A stretch of DNA of 64,000 nucleotides from positions 11,215,191-11,279,190 of the forward strand of contig VZDJ01000346.1 of NCBI GenBank assembly GCA_008694505.1. Reading direction: 5' to 3'. Positions 47,441 through 61,800 of this stretch are shown here, piece by piece. The stretch's first letter is position 1. The number at the start of each line of letters is the position of its first letter. The stretch comes from Cyanoderma ruficeps (Eukaryota > Chordata > Aves > Passeriformes > Timaliidae). The translations under genes and the position numbers were made by a program. Under the pieces are notes generated by a model, which made no database searches, was not told the DNA's origin, and saw only the letters and a list, made by a program, of their open reading frames with translations.

Positions 47441-49936
47441 GATATAGGACTTAAATATGAAGTAAGTTACAAAAATTGAGGAAATAAGGTAGGTGGCATT
47501 TGTGTAAAGCTATCTTCAGTCTAGAACAGATGAAATAAATAATTCAGATGTTCATATTTAATGTAGGTTAAAGCAGATGATTGTTTTAAACTTGAATTTG
47601 TAATTGGTGTAGTTACCAAGAGATTGTGCACAAAATGGAAATTGTTTGAGGCTTGATAATTTTGTTAAATAAGTCTATAGAGGGACCAAAGACTGAGCAA
47701 ACAAGTAGACCTAGTTATCCCTTCTTATCAAATTCAATCCTTTTATCTGTCACAGTTTCAAGACATGATACTATCAATAGATTTTTTTCAGAAATAAACA
47801 TTCCAAAATTTCCAATCCAGATAGAAATAACAAATTCTAGAGTGATATCCATGCAAAGAGAATGAAAGAGATGTCAGGAAAGAAACTTCTGTATGCATTT
47901 TTCTTTGTACTGATAGTCTCCAAGCTGAAATTTTTATGTTCAAGGGTGGAAGCAACAGTCAGTTATCCTATGCTAGTGGATCTACCCACTGTTTGAGGAG
48001 CTTAAATTAGGGGAATGATAATGCTTGCTACTTTGCATTCAAGTTCCAAAAACTTTAGATGTTCTTTGAAAATAAGTAATGGTTAATTCTATTCCAGACC
48101 GCAAATTTAAATGTTTCCTCAGAATGGAACCAGCTTGCAACTCGGAGGATCTTTTTTTCCTTTTATCTTATTGGGTGATGATGGTGTTTGTCCCTCAAGA
48201 TACTTCCCAAATTTCTGTGCCCTGATTTTGTTTAAACAAGGCTGAAACACTAAGCAAGGAAATTTTTTTTCTTATTCAAGTCTGTGGAAATTACATGAGT
48301 ACCTGGAAAATACATTTATGGGTTTGGAACCTTGACTGAGCTCTTTATCTCCAGTTCAACACATAAAACCCCCCTCCCAAATCTTAAAATAAAACCAGAT
48401 ACTCCTATTGGATATTTAGGCACCATGTATACTGGTTCATTCATTCATAAATGAATGACTCTTAAAGCCATTTATAGCTGCTTTATTTACAATCAGTTTC
48501 TAAAACCACTCTACCATGTGGCTGGTGGTTCATCTTGCTTATTTTTCTACCACAGGCATGAATTTTACCAGGTCATAGAATGTAGACTAGACTCCTGTGC
48601 ATTGTTGTTGTGTTGGTCTAATTCTCTTTTCAAAACAAGAAATGGCTATGTAGTGTTGATGGAAGATAAGATTAAATTCCTTCTTTACATTATGTACAGT
48701 ATAAGTAGCTTAGTTTCCCAAAATTTTCTGGAACATCAAGTTAAAGAAATGTAATTTTCCTTGGATTTTGAAAATCACACTAGACACATCACTAGGGATT
48801 GGGAACATACTCTAAAGAACATGTTTTTGCATCCCATCTGTAAGTGCAAGAATCAAAAGTAATCTTTTAGATTATACATTACTGCATATCTGTGAATGTT
48901 ATGAGTGGCTTTATTTTATTTGTTTTCCAATTCCTTATTTCAGAAATAAATTTAAAATAGTTTGTGTACAAGGTTGGGGGAAATCTACTCTGAGATCATC
49001 TTCTTTTTCTTTTATTAGGGTTGAATAGAGTCATATATGACATTTTAGAAAAAACAACAGTAAATGTATTCCTGACAATTATTGCAATTACAAAATCCAA
49101 ACATAAATTGGTTTCATATGTGATGTTATATCCTATATGAAATTCAAATTAAATTAAATTCTTGTTCTAAAGGGCCAGGGGCAGGAATAGGAGGTTAAAA
49201 TACACATTTTAATAGCTCATAGCTTTCATGCACTAAATCATAAATATCAGTTGCAAACATAAAAACAGATCAATTCCATTATTATTATTCTGATACATTT
49301 GACTCGTGAACATGGAATTTAAAGACACAAAAAATACTGAATGTTAGAAAAGTCATACATGGTATAGTTAGTAAGTCAGAGCTTCTTTAACATTGAATCT
49401 CTACTGGCTGTTTACCAGGTAGTAAAACAAAGGGAATCAAGTCCCTCTAGACTTGCATGGAAAATCTTGAATCTTCAGTAGTGCCAAAGAGGCTTGAGTA
49501 CAGTACCTGAAATTTGCTCATATTTAAACATTACCTTCAGAAGAGAATGAACTGAGTCAAGAAGAGAAAAGAAGAAAAAGCATGAGCAAGCAGTAACACA
49601 ATCAAGTGTTGCTCAGTTGTGCATACTCCACCACTCTTACACTCTCTGGTACTGATACCAGTTAGAAAAGATTTGTGTGTGTTGGATGATTTTAACCGTG
49701 TGTCAGTGTAAGAAAATTAAGTAACTTCTGATATACTGACTTAAGACCTGCTAACTTGAGCTATACTTATGATCCTACTCAGAAAATCTCTCTAGTGAAC
49801 AGAGGAAGGCACAAACCGCAAAGAAAAAAAGGGGGGTTTTTCCTCTTTAAAAGGGCACTGGAAAAAGCCTGGGAGAAAAAGGAACTGTAATAGAAGAAGT
49901 AAAGTAGCAGGGGGAAAAATCAACAAACCCAAGGAT

Positions 49937-49970
49937 GGGGGGGAAGAAAGGGAGGGGGGGGAAAGGAGGG
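49937..49970 (+). repeat. G-rich polypurine tract, quadruplex-type
   Basis: Four G-runs (G7, G3, G8 and G3) are separated by loops of 6, 1 and 6 bases, all within a purine-only segment. This satisfies the usual G3+N1-7 quadruplex pattern on the + strand. It lies inside a longer purine-biased region (about 49825-49980). Confidence 0.75.
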
Positions 49971-52729
49971 CAAAAAGTATAATTTAATTTTCTAAGAAGA
50001 ATGATTTTTTCTACCTTCCACTGGAGAGAAGCAGTAGACCAATGAAGACATACAGATTGTAAATAAAAAAACTCATGTTGCACATTTGGCGGCTCACAAC
50101 ATTTTCTGCTATTCCCAAGGTTCACCAATACCTGAGCTTATAAGGAAGAGATTAGTAAGTGAAAGGCAGGAAAGAAAAATATGCCCTGATAACCATCATA
50201 CTTATCAACACTAACCAACTCCCAGAAACACAGGACAACCATTTTTTGCCAGTCTATACAAAACAATATCTCAGATATGGAGCAAAAAGTAGAATTTGAA
50301 AGAAGTCAATTTGATCTGCATATTACCATTGTTTCAAACATTTCTTGAAAGTCTATAATTGCACTGTGTGAAGAATGAATAATATTAGAAAACATCTACT
50401 GCAAAGTGGCAGTGGCTATGGTTAGGTGAATTTTCCAGCTTTGTCTATTTAATTTCAGTTTTACACATTCACTTTAAAATTTTGTTTCATTGAGTCATGT
50501 ATAGAATCAAAAGCCCTTCTAGAAAGCTTTGTAATTTTAAGATTATTTCATATTAATTTAATTTTACTATCAATCAAAGGCTGTAGTATGTGGCAAGCTT
50601 TTGAGTGCCAGACAAAATAATCCTTTATTGCTGTTGTTGTTTCATCAACAAGAAGGTTACATAGTGCATTACTTCTGTAGGTCAAGCCTACCGTGCATGC
50701 TGGGGAGCCTTTCTTCTCCCCTCTAAGTTCACTGGCTACAAACATTCACATCCCCTGTAATTTGCCAGCTCTTTGCAGTTCCTTGATTTCCTTATTTCAT
50801 TCTAGAGTTTCTATATATCCCTACCCTTGCTTTTCTCCCAGAATAGGATACCCTCTTGTCTTACCTTCCTGCCAGAGTGTCCTGAAAACCATTCATTGAG
50901 GGATTTTTCATATCTTAAAAAGCTGAAAACAGGTGCACAGGTGAAAATCTATAGGCTGATACAGAAGCACTTTTAGGTATTGGATGTGGTAATCAGAATT
51001 CCACCCACTTCGATTTTCCCTGTTCAACCCATTGATTCACAGAAATTGATTAAATATAAAATTCCATATATGGCACAGTAGAAGTAGACAGAAATGCCAT
51101 TGAGCTCCATGTTGAATCTCCATTTAATTTGGCAGTTGTGCTGCTGATACTTCTTTGTACCATCTCTCTGCTAACCTATGGACAGCAAGGCAAAGCTGTT
51201 TTTCCTAGAATAGTGTAAATACACAATTAAACTACAAGGCCTTCTTAAAATGAAATCACTTCTTATTGCAACTGTGAGAACCATTCTTTTTCAGTGGTTA
51301 ATAGCCCCAGTGGTGTGAACCAAGTTAGCTGAATAGTCATGTTTATTTTGCTCCTCTCAAGATATGTTTTTGTTACTCTGGATAGAGAAAACTCTTTGTC
51401 TGTTTCTCCATCATTTTGTTTCTACAATACCATGTCAAAACTGACGAATGGGGAGCAATTTCTGTAAGTGGTATGTACTACATATTTCTATTCAATATTA
51501 AAATGACTATTGATACATATGGAATACCAAAATCACACTATATATCTTAAAGAGAAATATGAGTACCTAAAACTTTTAATATGTCTTTGTTACGCATAGT
51601 AATATGCATTTTTCTTACAAATTGCTATGTTGTACTTATTATAAGACAGATAGCAATATTACATATCCCATTAACTGAAAAACAAGTCTTCAACAGTAAA
51701 ATACAGTTGGAAATAATTAATACATTATTTTTTTTCCAAGGGCTTTCTACTAAATTAAGTTAAAGGCTTTCTTGAAATGCATGGACTCTGTAGGTGTTAC
51801 ATATCTGGGCAGTATATAGATGATGAAAGCCACTAGATTTAATATATGCACTGAACTACAGAAAGGCATTATAGCTTTTGATTTGCATGCTGTATCTTTC
51901 TTATCTGCAGTTTTCTGTGCACACAGTGATGTTTTTCTATGTCTGAGGCATCTTCACTGAAACCAACTAGCTGGAAGACCAGCTGGAGATCTTTTCAAAA
52001 TATACTTCATAATTTGAAGGAAGGGTATTCTTATTTTTCTGGCCAGCAGTAAATTTTCTACCTCAGTAGCATGGCTTATGGTACAGTATTAAAGATCCAA
52101 GATTTCACAGCAGGTTGTATTGGCTATGTAAGCTTACACTGATTAAGCTTCTAGGAAGAAACAGTCAAATATAAATACACAAAACAACAACACAAATTCT
52201 CAATTGAACTTAGCTAAATCAATAAAATGTGAATTGTGAATTTATCTCACTTTAATGTACATGATACAACTAAACCCAATTTAAGAAATGGTCAAATCCA
52301 TGGCCTATAGATTAATCCATATTGATATTTTCCGTGCAGTGTTATTTCGACTTTCCAGCACAAGATATCCAATACTACTGCTCTGTCTGTTGACAGTCAC
52401 ATTGGATTCTTTTAATAAAATCCAGTATTGCATTGCTGATAGACCGAACAAGAAGTGAATTTCCACATTGGAAATTTTGGAAGAAAAGTAGATGCAGGTC
52501 TCATTATTACTACATCCAAAGGCAATAACATATGCTCTCTTTTTGACACTTCGAGTCTATTGATACATACTACGGAAATGAATAGAAAAATCACCACTAA
52601 TTACTGCAGGATCACACTTGGAGGATGTGACCTGGAGTCTGGACTCCTCCTCACCTGCTTGACTGTAAATTCCCTTCTAGTGGCTCTTTGGAGCATACAG
52701 TCTTTGCATGTATCACTACTTCTTTAGTA

Positions 52730-52756
52730 AGCAAGGTGAGGTGACAACACCTTGCT
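52730..52756. repeat. Inverted repeat, 9-bp arms
   Basis: AGCAAGGTG at 52730-52738 is the exact complement of CACCTTGCT at 52748-52756, with a 9-base loop. No gene context explains it. Confidence 0.8.
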
Positions 52757-54094
52757 GACATTCATTGCCTATAAAATAACTATTATATGAAGATTATGAA
52801 GACTGTCTAGGCCCCATCCACCCTGCCATGCACACCACAGAATTCTGTCACTGCACACCTGTGTGCAACTCAGAGCTGGAGCTGTACTGCAAAATCCAGC
52901 TCTTCAGCTTATTTTCTCCCATGCTTTTGAAAACTGTTTAAGATTCTCTAAAGGTGATTGGTTTTCCCAAAAAAAAAAAAATAAATTCAACATTTCAAAA
53001 TGACAATATTTCTTATGGCTCCTCTGCTTGGCAGACAGATTTCCAATGAAACTCATGAAGATTTTCCTGGCAGTCCACATGGCATTTTACTTTGCCATCT
53101 GCTGGTGGTCTCCAGCTTCCAGCTTACTCTTTCTGTGAAAATCTTCCAAAGTGGGGAGCTCAAATCCACAAATAGTCCATGTGGACTTTGCTCAGTGGCT
53201 TGACCTTGATGTCTGGTAAGACCTCACTCACCACATAATAAGCATGAGGACATTAGTCTTTCCATTTTCTCTGGATCAGAGCTGGATCATCTTGCTTTCA
53301 AGGCACTGATCCCTCAGTGCTATCTTAGCTGCCAGGAAGGCCTGGCTCAGGCTGTGACTTTGGGTTTTCAGTTTCTGTGCTGCAGAGCCAAGGGCAGGCA
53401 GAGGCTGGTTGACTTACCTTCTCATTTTCATGTAGGAGAACATAGATACAAGGCAAGCCATAAAAAGCCAGAAGGCTCAAAACTTGTGTTCCTGTTCAGT
53501 TTCACATAGAATTTTTCAAATTCTCTTGAATGGAAATAAAAATCTTCTGCTCGGTTTTGAACAGAAATTCCCAGTTTCTGCTGAAACTGAAAGTGAAAAA
53601 AAATCTTCAGAGAAATTAACATATCAAATATCACATATATTTGGAGTCAAATGACCTGGACATAAGAGCAATGTTTTCCTTTTGCTTCCCCTTGAATGCT
53701 CCCATGCAGTCTCCTCAGTGTCATCACTGTGCTGAAATATGCTACAATCACTGTTTCCCACTGTTTAATGATCAGCAAGCCCATGAATTTTTCTCATAGC
53801 ACAGAGAGTAGCACAGTCACTCTGTCATGTAACTTCGGAAAATTAAAGCTCATTTTCCCTGAAAAATGTATAGTTTACAATATGCACAAAAAAAAAATTA
53901 CCAAAGGAAGACAAAGATTTTTTATTTCTTTTCTAATCTTGTTCAGGTGTATGTATTTTAAAGGACGCTTGCAATTTCAGAGTGGAAATGGGCTTTTGAA
54001 ATTGTTTCACTTTCCAACACTCTATGCCAATAGGTTGCCTTTTCACCTTATTTTCAGCTTGGGCACTGTATGAAAAAGCAAAATATAGAAAAGC

Positions 54095-54110
54095 AAAAAA
54101 AAAAAAAAAA
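54095..54110 (+). repeat. A16 homopolymer
   Basis: Sixteen consecutive A residues occur without a recognisable retroposed body upstream, so this is treated as simple sequence and not a pseudogene tail. Confidence 0.8.
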
Positions 54111-55721
54111 TCAGACTATAAATCAATCTCCAGAAAATGAAAATATTCTATTATTTTAATTTGAGATGGATAGTATTTGTAGAGAAAACAACCCATTCTC
54201 ATTAAGAACAAGATTTAGTTTTACTTTTTCATACTGAAATAGAACCTTAACTCTTGAAATAATTTTATTTTGTTAATGTTCAATGTGAGACCCTGACCTC
54301 ACTAAAGTAAATGGCAGAGATTCCATTAACTTCATAAGAGTCAGATTAATTCCTGATCTCCTTGACTATTAGAGTCTGTACTGGCATCTACCTAGCAGCA
54401 TAAGAAAGTAAAGTACCATCACAGAAAAGGATTATGTACCTTTGATGAGCATCATGCCATTTGGTAATACAGAGAATTTAAATCATATAGTACAGATTAG
54501 GAATCATTATCATATACCAGATACTTGTCTTTGTGCTCACCTTTATTGACCTTCACATGTATCCTTCCAGAATATAATTTCCAGCAAGTTCTAAGGTTTA
54601 GTTCCATCAAGTTCTAAGCTCATGCCTGCTTAAATTTACCTTGTTAGCAGCTGCGGTATTGTTTAATGTTAGGGTTAGCATTACAGGAGGGAAGTTGATT
54701 AGGGATGAATGTGTTTGGAAAAGAAATTCTGTAGAATACTTCAGGAACTGTTTAATGTTCTCTTTTATGAAGGGTACTTTCTATTGCAGTGGAAATGATG
54801 GATTAGTTTTGTTTGTGGAAACTTGTGAACTTCCATTGTTCAGGGGTCTGCAGTGCAGGACACACTTGCAGACAAGTGCAGGCAGTTGGCTGGGAGACAA
54901 AGGAAAGTTTTGCTGGAGGACTTACTTGGAAATGATGATTCCAGGAAGTGAAAGTTTGGCTTAGTTCAAGTTGTGATGAGCTTAAGATTTACATTCATTA
55001 AAATTCCTTTACAAGTTGTGGATAGGCAAGTGAGTTTAAACACTGATACCTTGAAGTGGACTTTCAGCAAATGTCAAACTGCTGTTATGGCACCTTCCTT
55101 ATTGGCAAAAATGTATCATAATGTAGGGGAGAAAAGAATAAAGTTTGTTGGTGCAGTATAGGCTTAAACATGATCCAATATAATGCAGCATTTAACTCCA
55201 TTCTCTATTTTGTTTTATCCTGTGAGACAATAAGAAACAGCCAGGCAACATTTCTAGATATTAAACTCTTTAAGGAAAGGAATATGTCTCTTTGTGCACT
55301 TTGAAGTGCCTCCAACACGTTGGTTCTTTATAAAATACAGTAATAATAATCATTTATTGCTATGCAGTGTGGTCTGTTTTCCCATTTACATCCAGTATGC
55401 TTGGTTGTGCTGTGTTGCTGTCCTGTTCATCACTTCTCACCTTGCACTTACATGCAACTTCTATTATGGTTATTTTTAGAACACATAAGGCACTCAAATA
55501 ACATGATTACAAGTGTGGAACAACAGCTTAGGAAATAGATAGAAGGATAGTTCACAGAAAGAAGCAACATACTGCACCTAAGCTGTGCAAGATCAAACCT
55601 GACACTGTAAATTCAAAGAGAGAGGTTTTAATAAGAAAATAATGTGATGAGATTACGACTACTCCTTTCTTAAAGTTGCGTTGCCATCATTTAATGAGTT
55701 TGTAGATGTATTTAAAAAAAT

Positions 55722-55820
55722 CTGTATGTATGTATCCACATGTGTGTCCATCTAGACAGGCAATATATGTCTCTAAATATGTGCATGTACACCTTATGTG
55801 TGTTTATGTGTGTGTGTGTT
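55722..55820 (+). repeat. Degenerate TGTA / TG microsatellite
   Basis: Three TGTA-type units at about 55722-55734 and a TG run at about 55796-55820 are joined by interrupted TG-rich sequence. This is an old, impure dinucleotide repeat. Confidence 0.75.
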
Positions 55821-58800
55821 TTACAAAATATTCAGAAAACCGTGTGCTGCAGGAAAGAAAACAACCAACCCTAAGGTCCTATAATACTGTTTTACATTTC
55901 TGGAGAGAAGCAAAATGACCATAAGTTTCCCTTTCATGAAATCTGAGCAATCTTCATAGAAAGCCTCATTTTCTGTCAGCTTCAGGAATGACATATATTT
56001 ACATGCATTCAGACAGTTTGTGATGCCTGGAGGCAATGAGTATCAGGGAGAGGAGGAGTGTGGAATGCTATCCCAGCTCTGGCTGACAGAGGGTACTGAG
56101 TGTTTTGTTCCAGTTGTCAGTCGTTAGAGCACCCCTGCGATTTCTCCAGCTTCGTGCTGAAGGCTGTCTTGGGTTCTTATCGCCAGGATGGTGCTGGGAT
56201 GGTGGAGGCATAAAAGAATCTTTATCTCCCCTCTTTATTTCAGTGTAGCAGAGGAACGAGCCCAGTATAATATGATCACTACAGGTAAAGCTTCTAAGGC
56301 TGTGTTACTCAAGGTATCGACTTCTTATGATGTCTATCATGTACCAAGTAATGGAGAAATTTTGCATCACATATAACTATTATCCCAAATTACTTTCTTC
56401 TGTTGAATCAAATACAGTAAGGGGTCTGTCAAAAATGCTACCATAATATTTTGTTGGAAAAATAACATACATTTTGCATATGACTGAAATAAGGGGTTTT
56501 TTTAATTATTATAACCCTTCCTATCACAGGTACTCTTTACTATAATCCTTCTCTGAAAATGCTTGTTTGCCCTAAACCTGTTAGATTATCTATATTTGCT
56601 TCTGCTGATGACTCTCACAGCTGGAGACTTTAGTCTTGGGTCAATTTTACTTACTGTCAATATAGTCTCATTTATTTTTGGTTTCATCATTTAAGTTTAA
56701 CATTCCTTTTGATGTTCCTCTACTTGGCTCACATTTCACTGATGATATTAGGTCAAGGTGTGTATACAACTCACTAACATCCAATGAGACTGCATGAAGC
56801 ACTGGCTGGAGGTTTTACAATTTGCCAAAGAGCATAAATTTATTGTTACATGTCTGTATTGATGTTACATTACTTTACATCTCTCAGAGTAAGAAAATGT
56901 AGTAATACATTATTCTAAATCAAGAAGCTCTACCCCTGTGGACATTAATTTATTTTGAACCATTAAGGTTTGATAGTTAAGTCAATGTATGCATCTAAAA
57001 TTATTTCAACACCTTGAAGAAATGTAATTTTCACCTAAAACTACTTTTAATTTCAGTTTTACTTCAAGAGGGATTGCTACAGATCTTAAATTGTTGTCAG
57101 AGATATCCACAATGAGGCAACATCTGGATGAAATTTGATGTTTTAAGCAAATAACTAATTTTAAGTAAAATAACTCAGCCTGAAACAGATTAAGATTCAG
57201 CCTTCTATATAATCTTTTATTTTAATAACGATTTTGGAGAATTTGGAGTTTTTGAGAGCAGAGAACATAGAATAGGGTATAAGCATTCCAGCTCTACTGC
57301 TTAGAGGCCCATAGAATAATGTAGTCAGTAAAGAGGTGTCTGGGGACATTGGTTGACAAGGTCAAGTGGTTGGATTTAATCAAATTCATTTTGTAGCTGA
57401 AAATTTAGTCATGGTTATAAGACAGAGAAGTCATCTCAAATAAGGAAGCCTAACAAAAAAGCTATATATCATCTGCATGAAGTGAAATATATTGGTCTCA
57501 GCCATTTAGCTTCACGTCAGAACTAAAGGAAGATTTTGGAAGTACAATTGTAGCATAGGCTATTTAAATACAAGCAATAATGTAAAGCAGTTGCACATTT
57601 TTATTGATATTGTGGATCTCTGGTAACAGTTAAACATTATTGCTACTAGGATACACTGATGTCATAAACTGCTTCAGGACAAAGATCTGTGTTTCATTAC
57701 CAGTTTCAAAGTTTGTATAGTTCTAATGTAAGGAACTAGTTTTCAACACCTTCTACAGTCATCATGGAAGATTAAGGCAGATCTGGCATAGATTTCACAT
57801 GGAGCTGCTCTCTGACTTTCTTCTGCTGTTTGAAAATGGAAGAGACTGCAGGAGTTCAGCTGCAGAAACAGAAACTGAGCTGTCTCGTAGAGCATTGCTC
57901 ATTACCTCAATTCAATATTCAGATCATATGGAATGTTTGAAGTTCAGAGCTTTGGTATGAGTTACCAAATTTTGGAACAGATAGCCTGAAATTATGATGA
58001 TGTCAAGATCTGCAATCCTCTCAGAGAACAGGGGGATTTGTTATGAATCACTGATCAATAATTGTTCCTGGTCTAAAATTGGAAGCAGAGTTGCTGTGTG
58101 TCACAAAGGACATCCTCTGGTGTTTTAGACTTTTTAATAGGTTCATTTAGTATATGCATGCCTTTGTGTTCTATGATCAACTTGTTATAAATGTCTTGCT
58201 CTGAATTTTAAAAATCTGAATGAGTTGAACTTATTTCAACTTGTTTTCTTTAATTCAAGACACTCTTTTCAATACATAGCCATTTAAAAAAAGCATACAA
58301 CTCAAAATGACATAATAAAAGTAAAGAAAATATATTAAAGCTATGTATTTTTATAGAATGGAAATTTCTTGGAATTAAAGACTCTAGGAATAGGTCTATC
58401 CAATTATAATACCCAGTCCAAAGACAGGAAATTCAGGTCAAATTTTTCTTTTATAAATATATATATCTATATAAAACCTGAACTTTGAAGCTATAAATGA
58501 AAGTACTTCACTTTTTAAAATTCATTTTCATAATGTAAAATCTACCACGAGAGGAATTCAGGAATTTAGGCATTTTGTTGGTTAGAAAACTAAACTTCCC
58601 ATTTTAGAACTCTATGCCACTAGTCCTTATATATTATCTGTTATTGAATATTTTTTCTGAGTGTGATCTCCCAGAAATATCTTGGTCATAGTAAAATAGA
58701 CTTGTTTCTCATCAGCACTACTCATCAGCCATTCCTCAGGTTACCAAACTTGCTTTCATTTCCTGGAATTTCTTTTTTTTCATACTGCAGTGCACAAGAC

Positions 58801-61800
58801 CAAGGTTAAAACCCTAGGACAAGGAGTTAGGAGTAAGAACAAGAGATATATTGACAGATACTGAAGAGAATATGAAAGGTAGATGATGGAACCATGTAAG
58901 TTAATAGGAATTGAAAATAATGTACAAGGTAACTAACAGTCAAAATAAGGCATACTCGTCAATACTTTTCTGTCTTTCAAATGATCAAAGCTTTGGTTTC
59001 ATGAGGTAGAAATTGATGGTTATTTCTGTAGGTCCCATATCTTGCATCCAGAGCCTTTTTCCCAACTCCCCAGGCAGAATGATGGGTTGGAGGACAACTA
59101 AGTAAGGCCATTGCTGTTTGTGGTGTTAAATTGAATATTGCAGGTCACAGCTCTTCTGGCAGCATGATTAGAGTTAAAATATGTTAAAAGTCACCAACTA
59201 GGGGTGATTTAAGAATAAGAGAAATGTTAATTTCATATAAGTACTGGCTGGCACTCTTCTACACAGTAAATGTATACAGGGAAAAGTTCAAAACCCACGT
59301 TTTGGCCAAGGTAATCAAAGCTGATTTGAGCTCACCTGCAACAGGGTTGCTAAAGAAAACTAATGACATATCTGAGTAGGACTTTAATTTTTAAACCATT
59401 TGATAGTTATGCCACAGGTTTTCTTCTATACATTTTGAAATATTTTGCATTTTAAGGGACACGGGTTAGCCATTTAGATGTTGGTATATCCACATTATGA
59501 AGCAGTGAACAAAATAAAAAGCTGTGGCTTCAAATGCTTACCACCAAGCTCCAAACTTTTATACTTGCTTGTGGGGATATTCTCTATGGCTCAAAACACC
59601 CAAAACCATAAGTAATCCCAAAGCCATAATGTGTCCTACTGCCACACAGATTTTATGAAATAAAATAATTTGTGCCAGAAGTGTTATAGCACAAATATAA
59701 ATCAGTATTTGTAGTGTTAATCAGCTGAGAATGTCTTAAAAAATTAATTCATAATATTACACTTTTTTAGTTGATCTATGCATGGTAATCATATGAAATC
59801 CACATCCTCTTCTGTGTTTAGGTATTGTAATGAGTTTTAATGTAATATTTAGATGAATAACTATTCAAAATTTTCAGTCGGTCTCTGATTTTGAAGAAAT
59901 TTTATACTTTGCACAATTGAAAGATATTACAAAAAAGTACATATTTTGAAATTTTATTATTAATTATTTCAGTAGTCTACCTCTACTTATCAATGGCTCA
60001 AATAATATTTTTCACTTTACAAGACAAAAACTTAAGAACCCTTTAGAACAGCAACTGTCTTGTTTTATCATCACAAGAAGATGTATTCTGGGAAGCAGAA
60101 AATACAGCCTATAAACCAGATGTCCAAGTACCATACACACTAGGAGAACAGAAAATATCACAGATATATCTATGAGTATGACAGGAATAATGACAAGAAA
60201 ATAAAAAAAATGTTTGATTTAATAATTATTTTGAAAGAGGTAAGTTTTCAATTCTATCATCCTAAAATTCTTAGGCCAAAAATAATATGGACCCCCACAT
60301 AGTTGATATACAAACTAAAATGATGGATTAAGGAATTGGTGCTATTTGAGAGCAAAGTGGTGACAAAGCAAAGGAAGCAGTGCTGTTAATGATGTAACAA
60401 AAGTAAGAATGTGATGTGTGTCTTCAAAACAATACTACAATTCTTCATTAAGAGTTCCCGTCTGCAATTCAGGAATTGGATGAGAATGAGCAAAATATAG
60501 AAAATGTTGCTTTTTTTGTTTGCCCCAGTCCTAAAGAGTGAGTGAAAGTAAATTTAAAGTAAGTGCAAAACCACATTGAATAAATAAGCTCATCTGTGGT
60601 TATTTGAGTCCATTTGATGTAATCCACCATTTCATAGCCAGAAAGCGGCCACAGGAACAACCTCCAGGGAAAGGATCATTTAAACATTGAAAAAAAATCT
60701 CTCTAGGATTTTGTTGGTCAATGTCCCTAAAACAGGAAAATACAAGCAGGTATTTATGATCCACATATTAGATTGTTTTGTGTTCATTATAGAAATACTT
60801 TCAAATAAAGGGAAGCTGATTTGAATGAAACAAGCTCAATACACAAATAAACTCATAGATCTGACAGTTAACTTTACTTAGTTGCTTACATCAAAGTGTT
60901 ATATGTCCAAAGTAATTTGGTTTTATGAGTGGAGAACACTACTCAATTGTATTGATGAAAATGATTTTATAAAATCAAGAGCAACTTTCTCCTTTGGGTT
61001 CTTGATGGGAAAAGGCTAGAGTGATTATCCTTCAGGACTTTTATTTGGAGAGCTTCCACCTTAATCCTTTTAAAATCAGTGGTTGGGAAACAATCATGAA
61101 CTCTGATTTTCTCCTTTTTATGCTGTTATAATTCCTAACTATAAGCATCGGTCAAAGGATTGTCTCTAGAGCAACATTTTTGGAAGCAGCTTGATTCAAA
61201 ATTTAATGTTAATTTTCAAGAGGGATTAAAAAGGAAAACTGAAAAGAATTCTAAGTTATTGAGACACTTGAGAAAAATTGCAACCCTACTTTTACATTTT
61301 AAAGTGCTACGTGAATTTTTGGATGTTAACTGTGGATTTTAGAAGGAGAGGCGAATTCGAACTAAATTTTGTTGTGAGCAGATATAATATCTTTTTTCTC
61401 AAAAAGAATATGGCATTACAAAATGCTGAGGGAAACTGTACTTCACCTTTGTTGTTCAGTCCACTGGACTATTATATTTTTCACTTGTTTTCTAAGTTTG
61501 CTGAGCAAAGCATCTAGTTCTGAAGGTAGAAAACCTTGTGAGGGGTCACATTTTCAAAAGACTGCATGGGAAGATTTCTTTTCTAATGTAGACAATTCTA
61601 TTTATAAGATAAAGGCAAAAACTGAAGAGTTGCATAAATTATGAGCATCCCCTTAATAACCCAAAACATGACCATGCTGCTGAGAGGAACCTAAAATCTC
61701 AAAAAGAGAGTCTATGCTGCACAGCCTTTGAAGTTTCAATATATATTCCTATTCATGATGATGATGCATAGCTTTATATATACCTCAAAGTGGTAAACAA

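Noticed and set aside
54095..54110. A16 run considered as the poly(A) tail of a processed pseudogene.
   Set aside because: No gene-like body, polyadenylation signal in the right place or flanking duplication was seen upstream.
54641..54964. 107-codon open frame on the + strand.
   Set aside because: The translation shows no recognisable family, and no promoter, splice or polyadenylation context was found.
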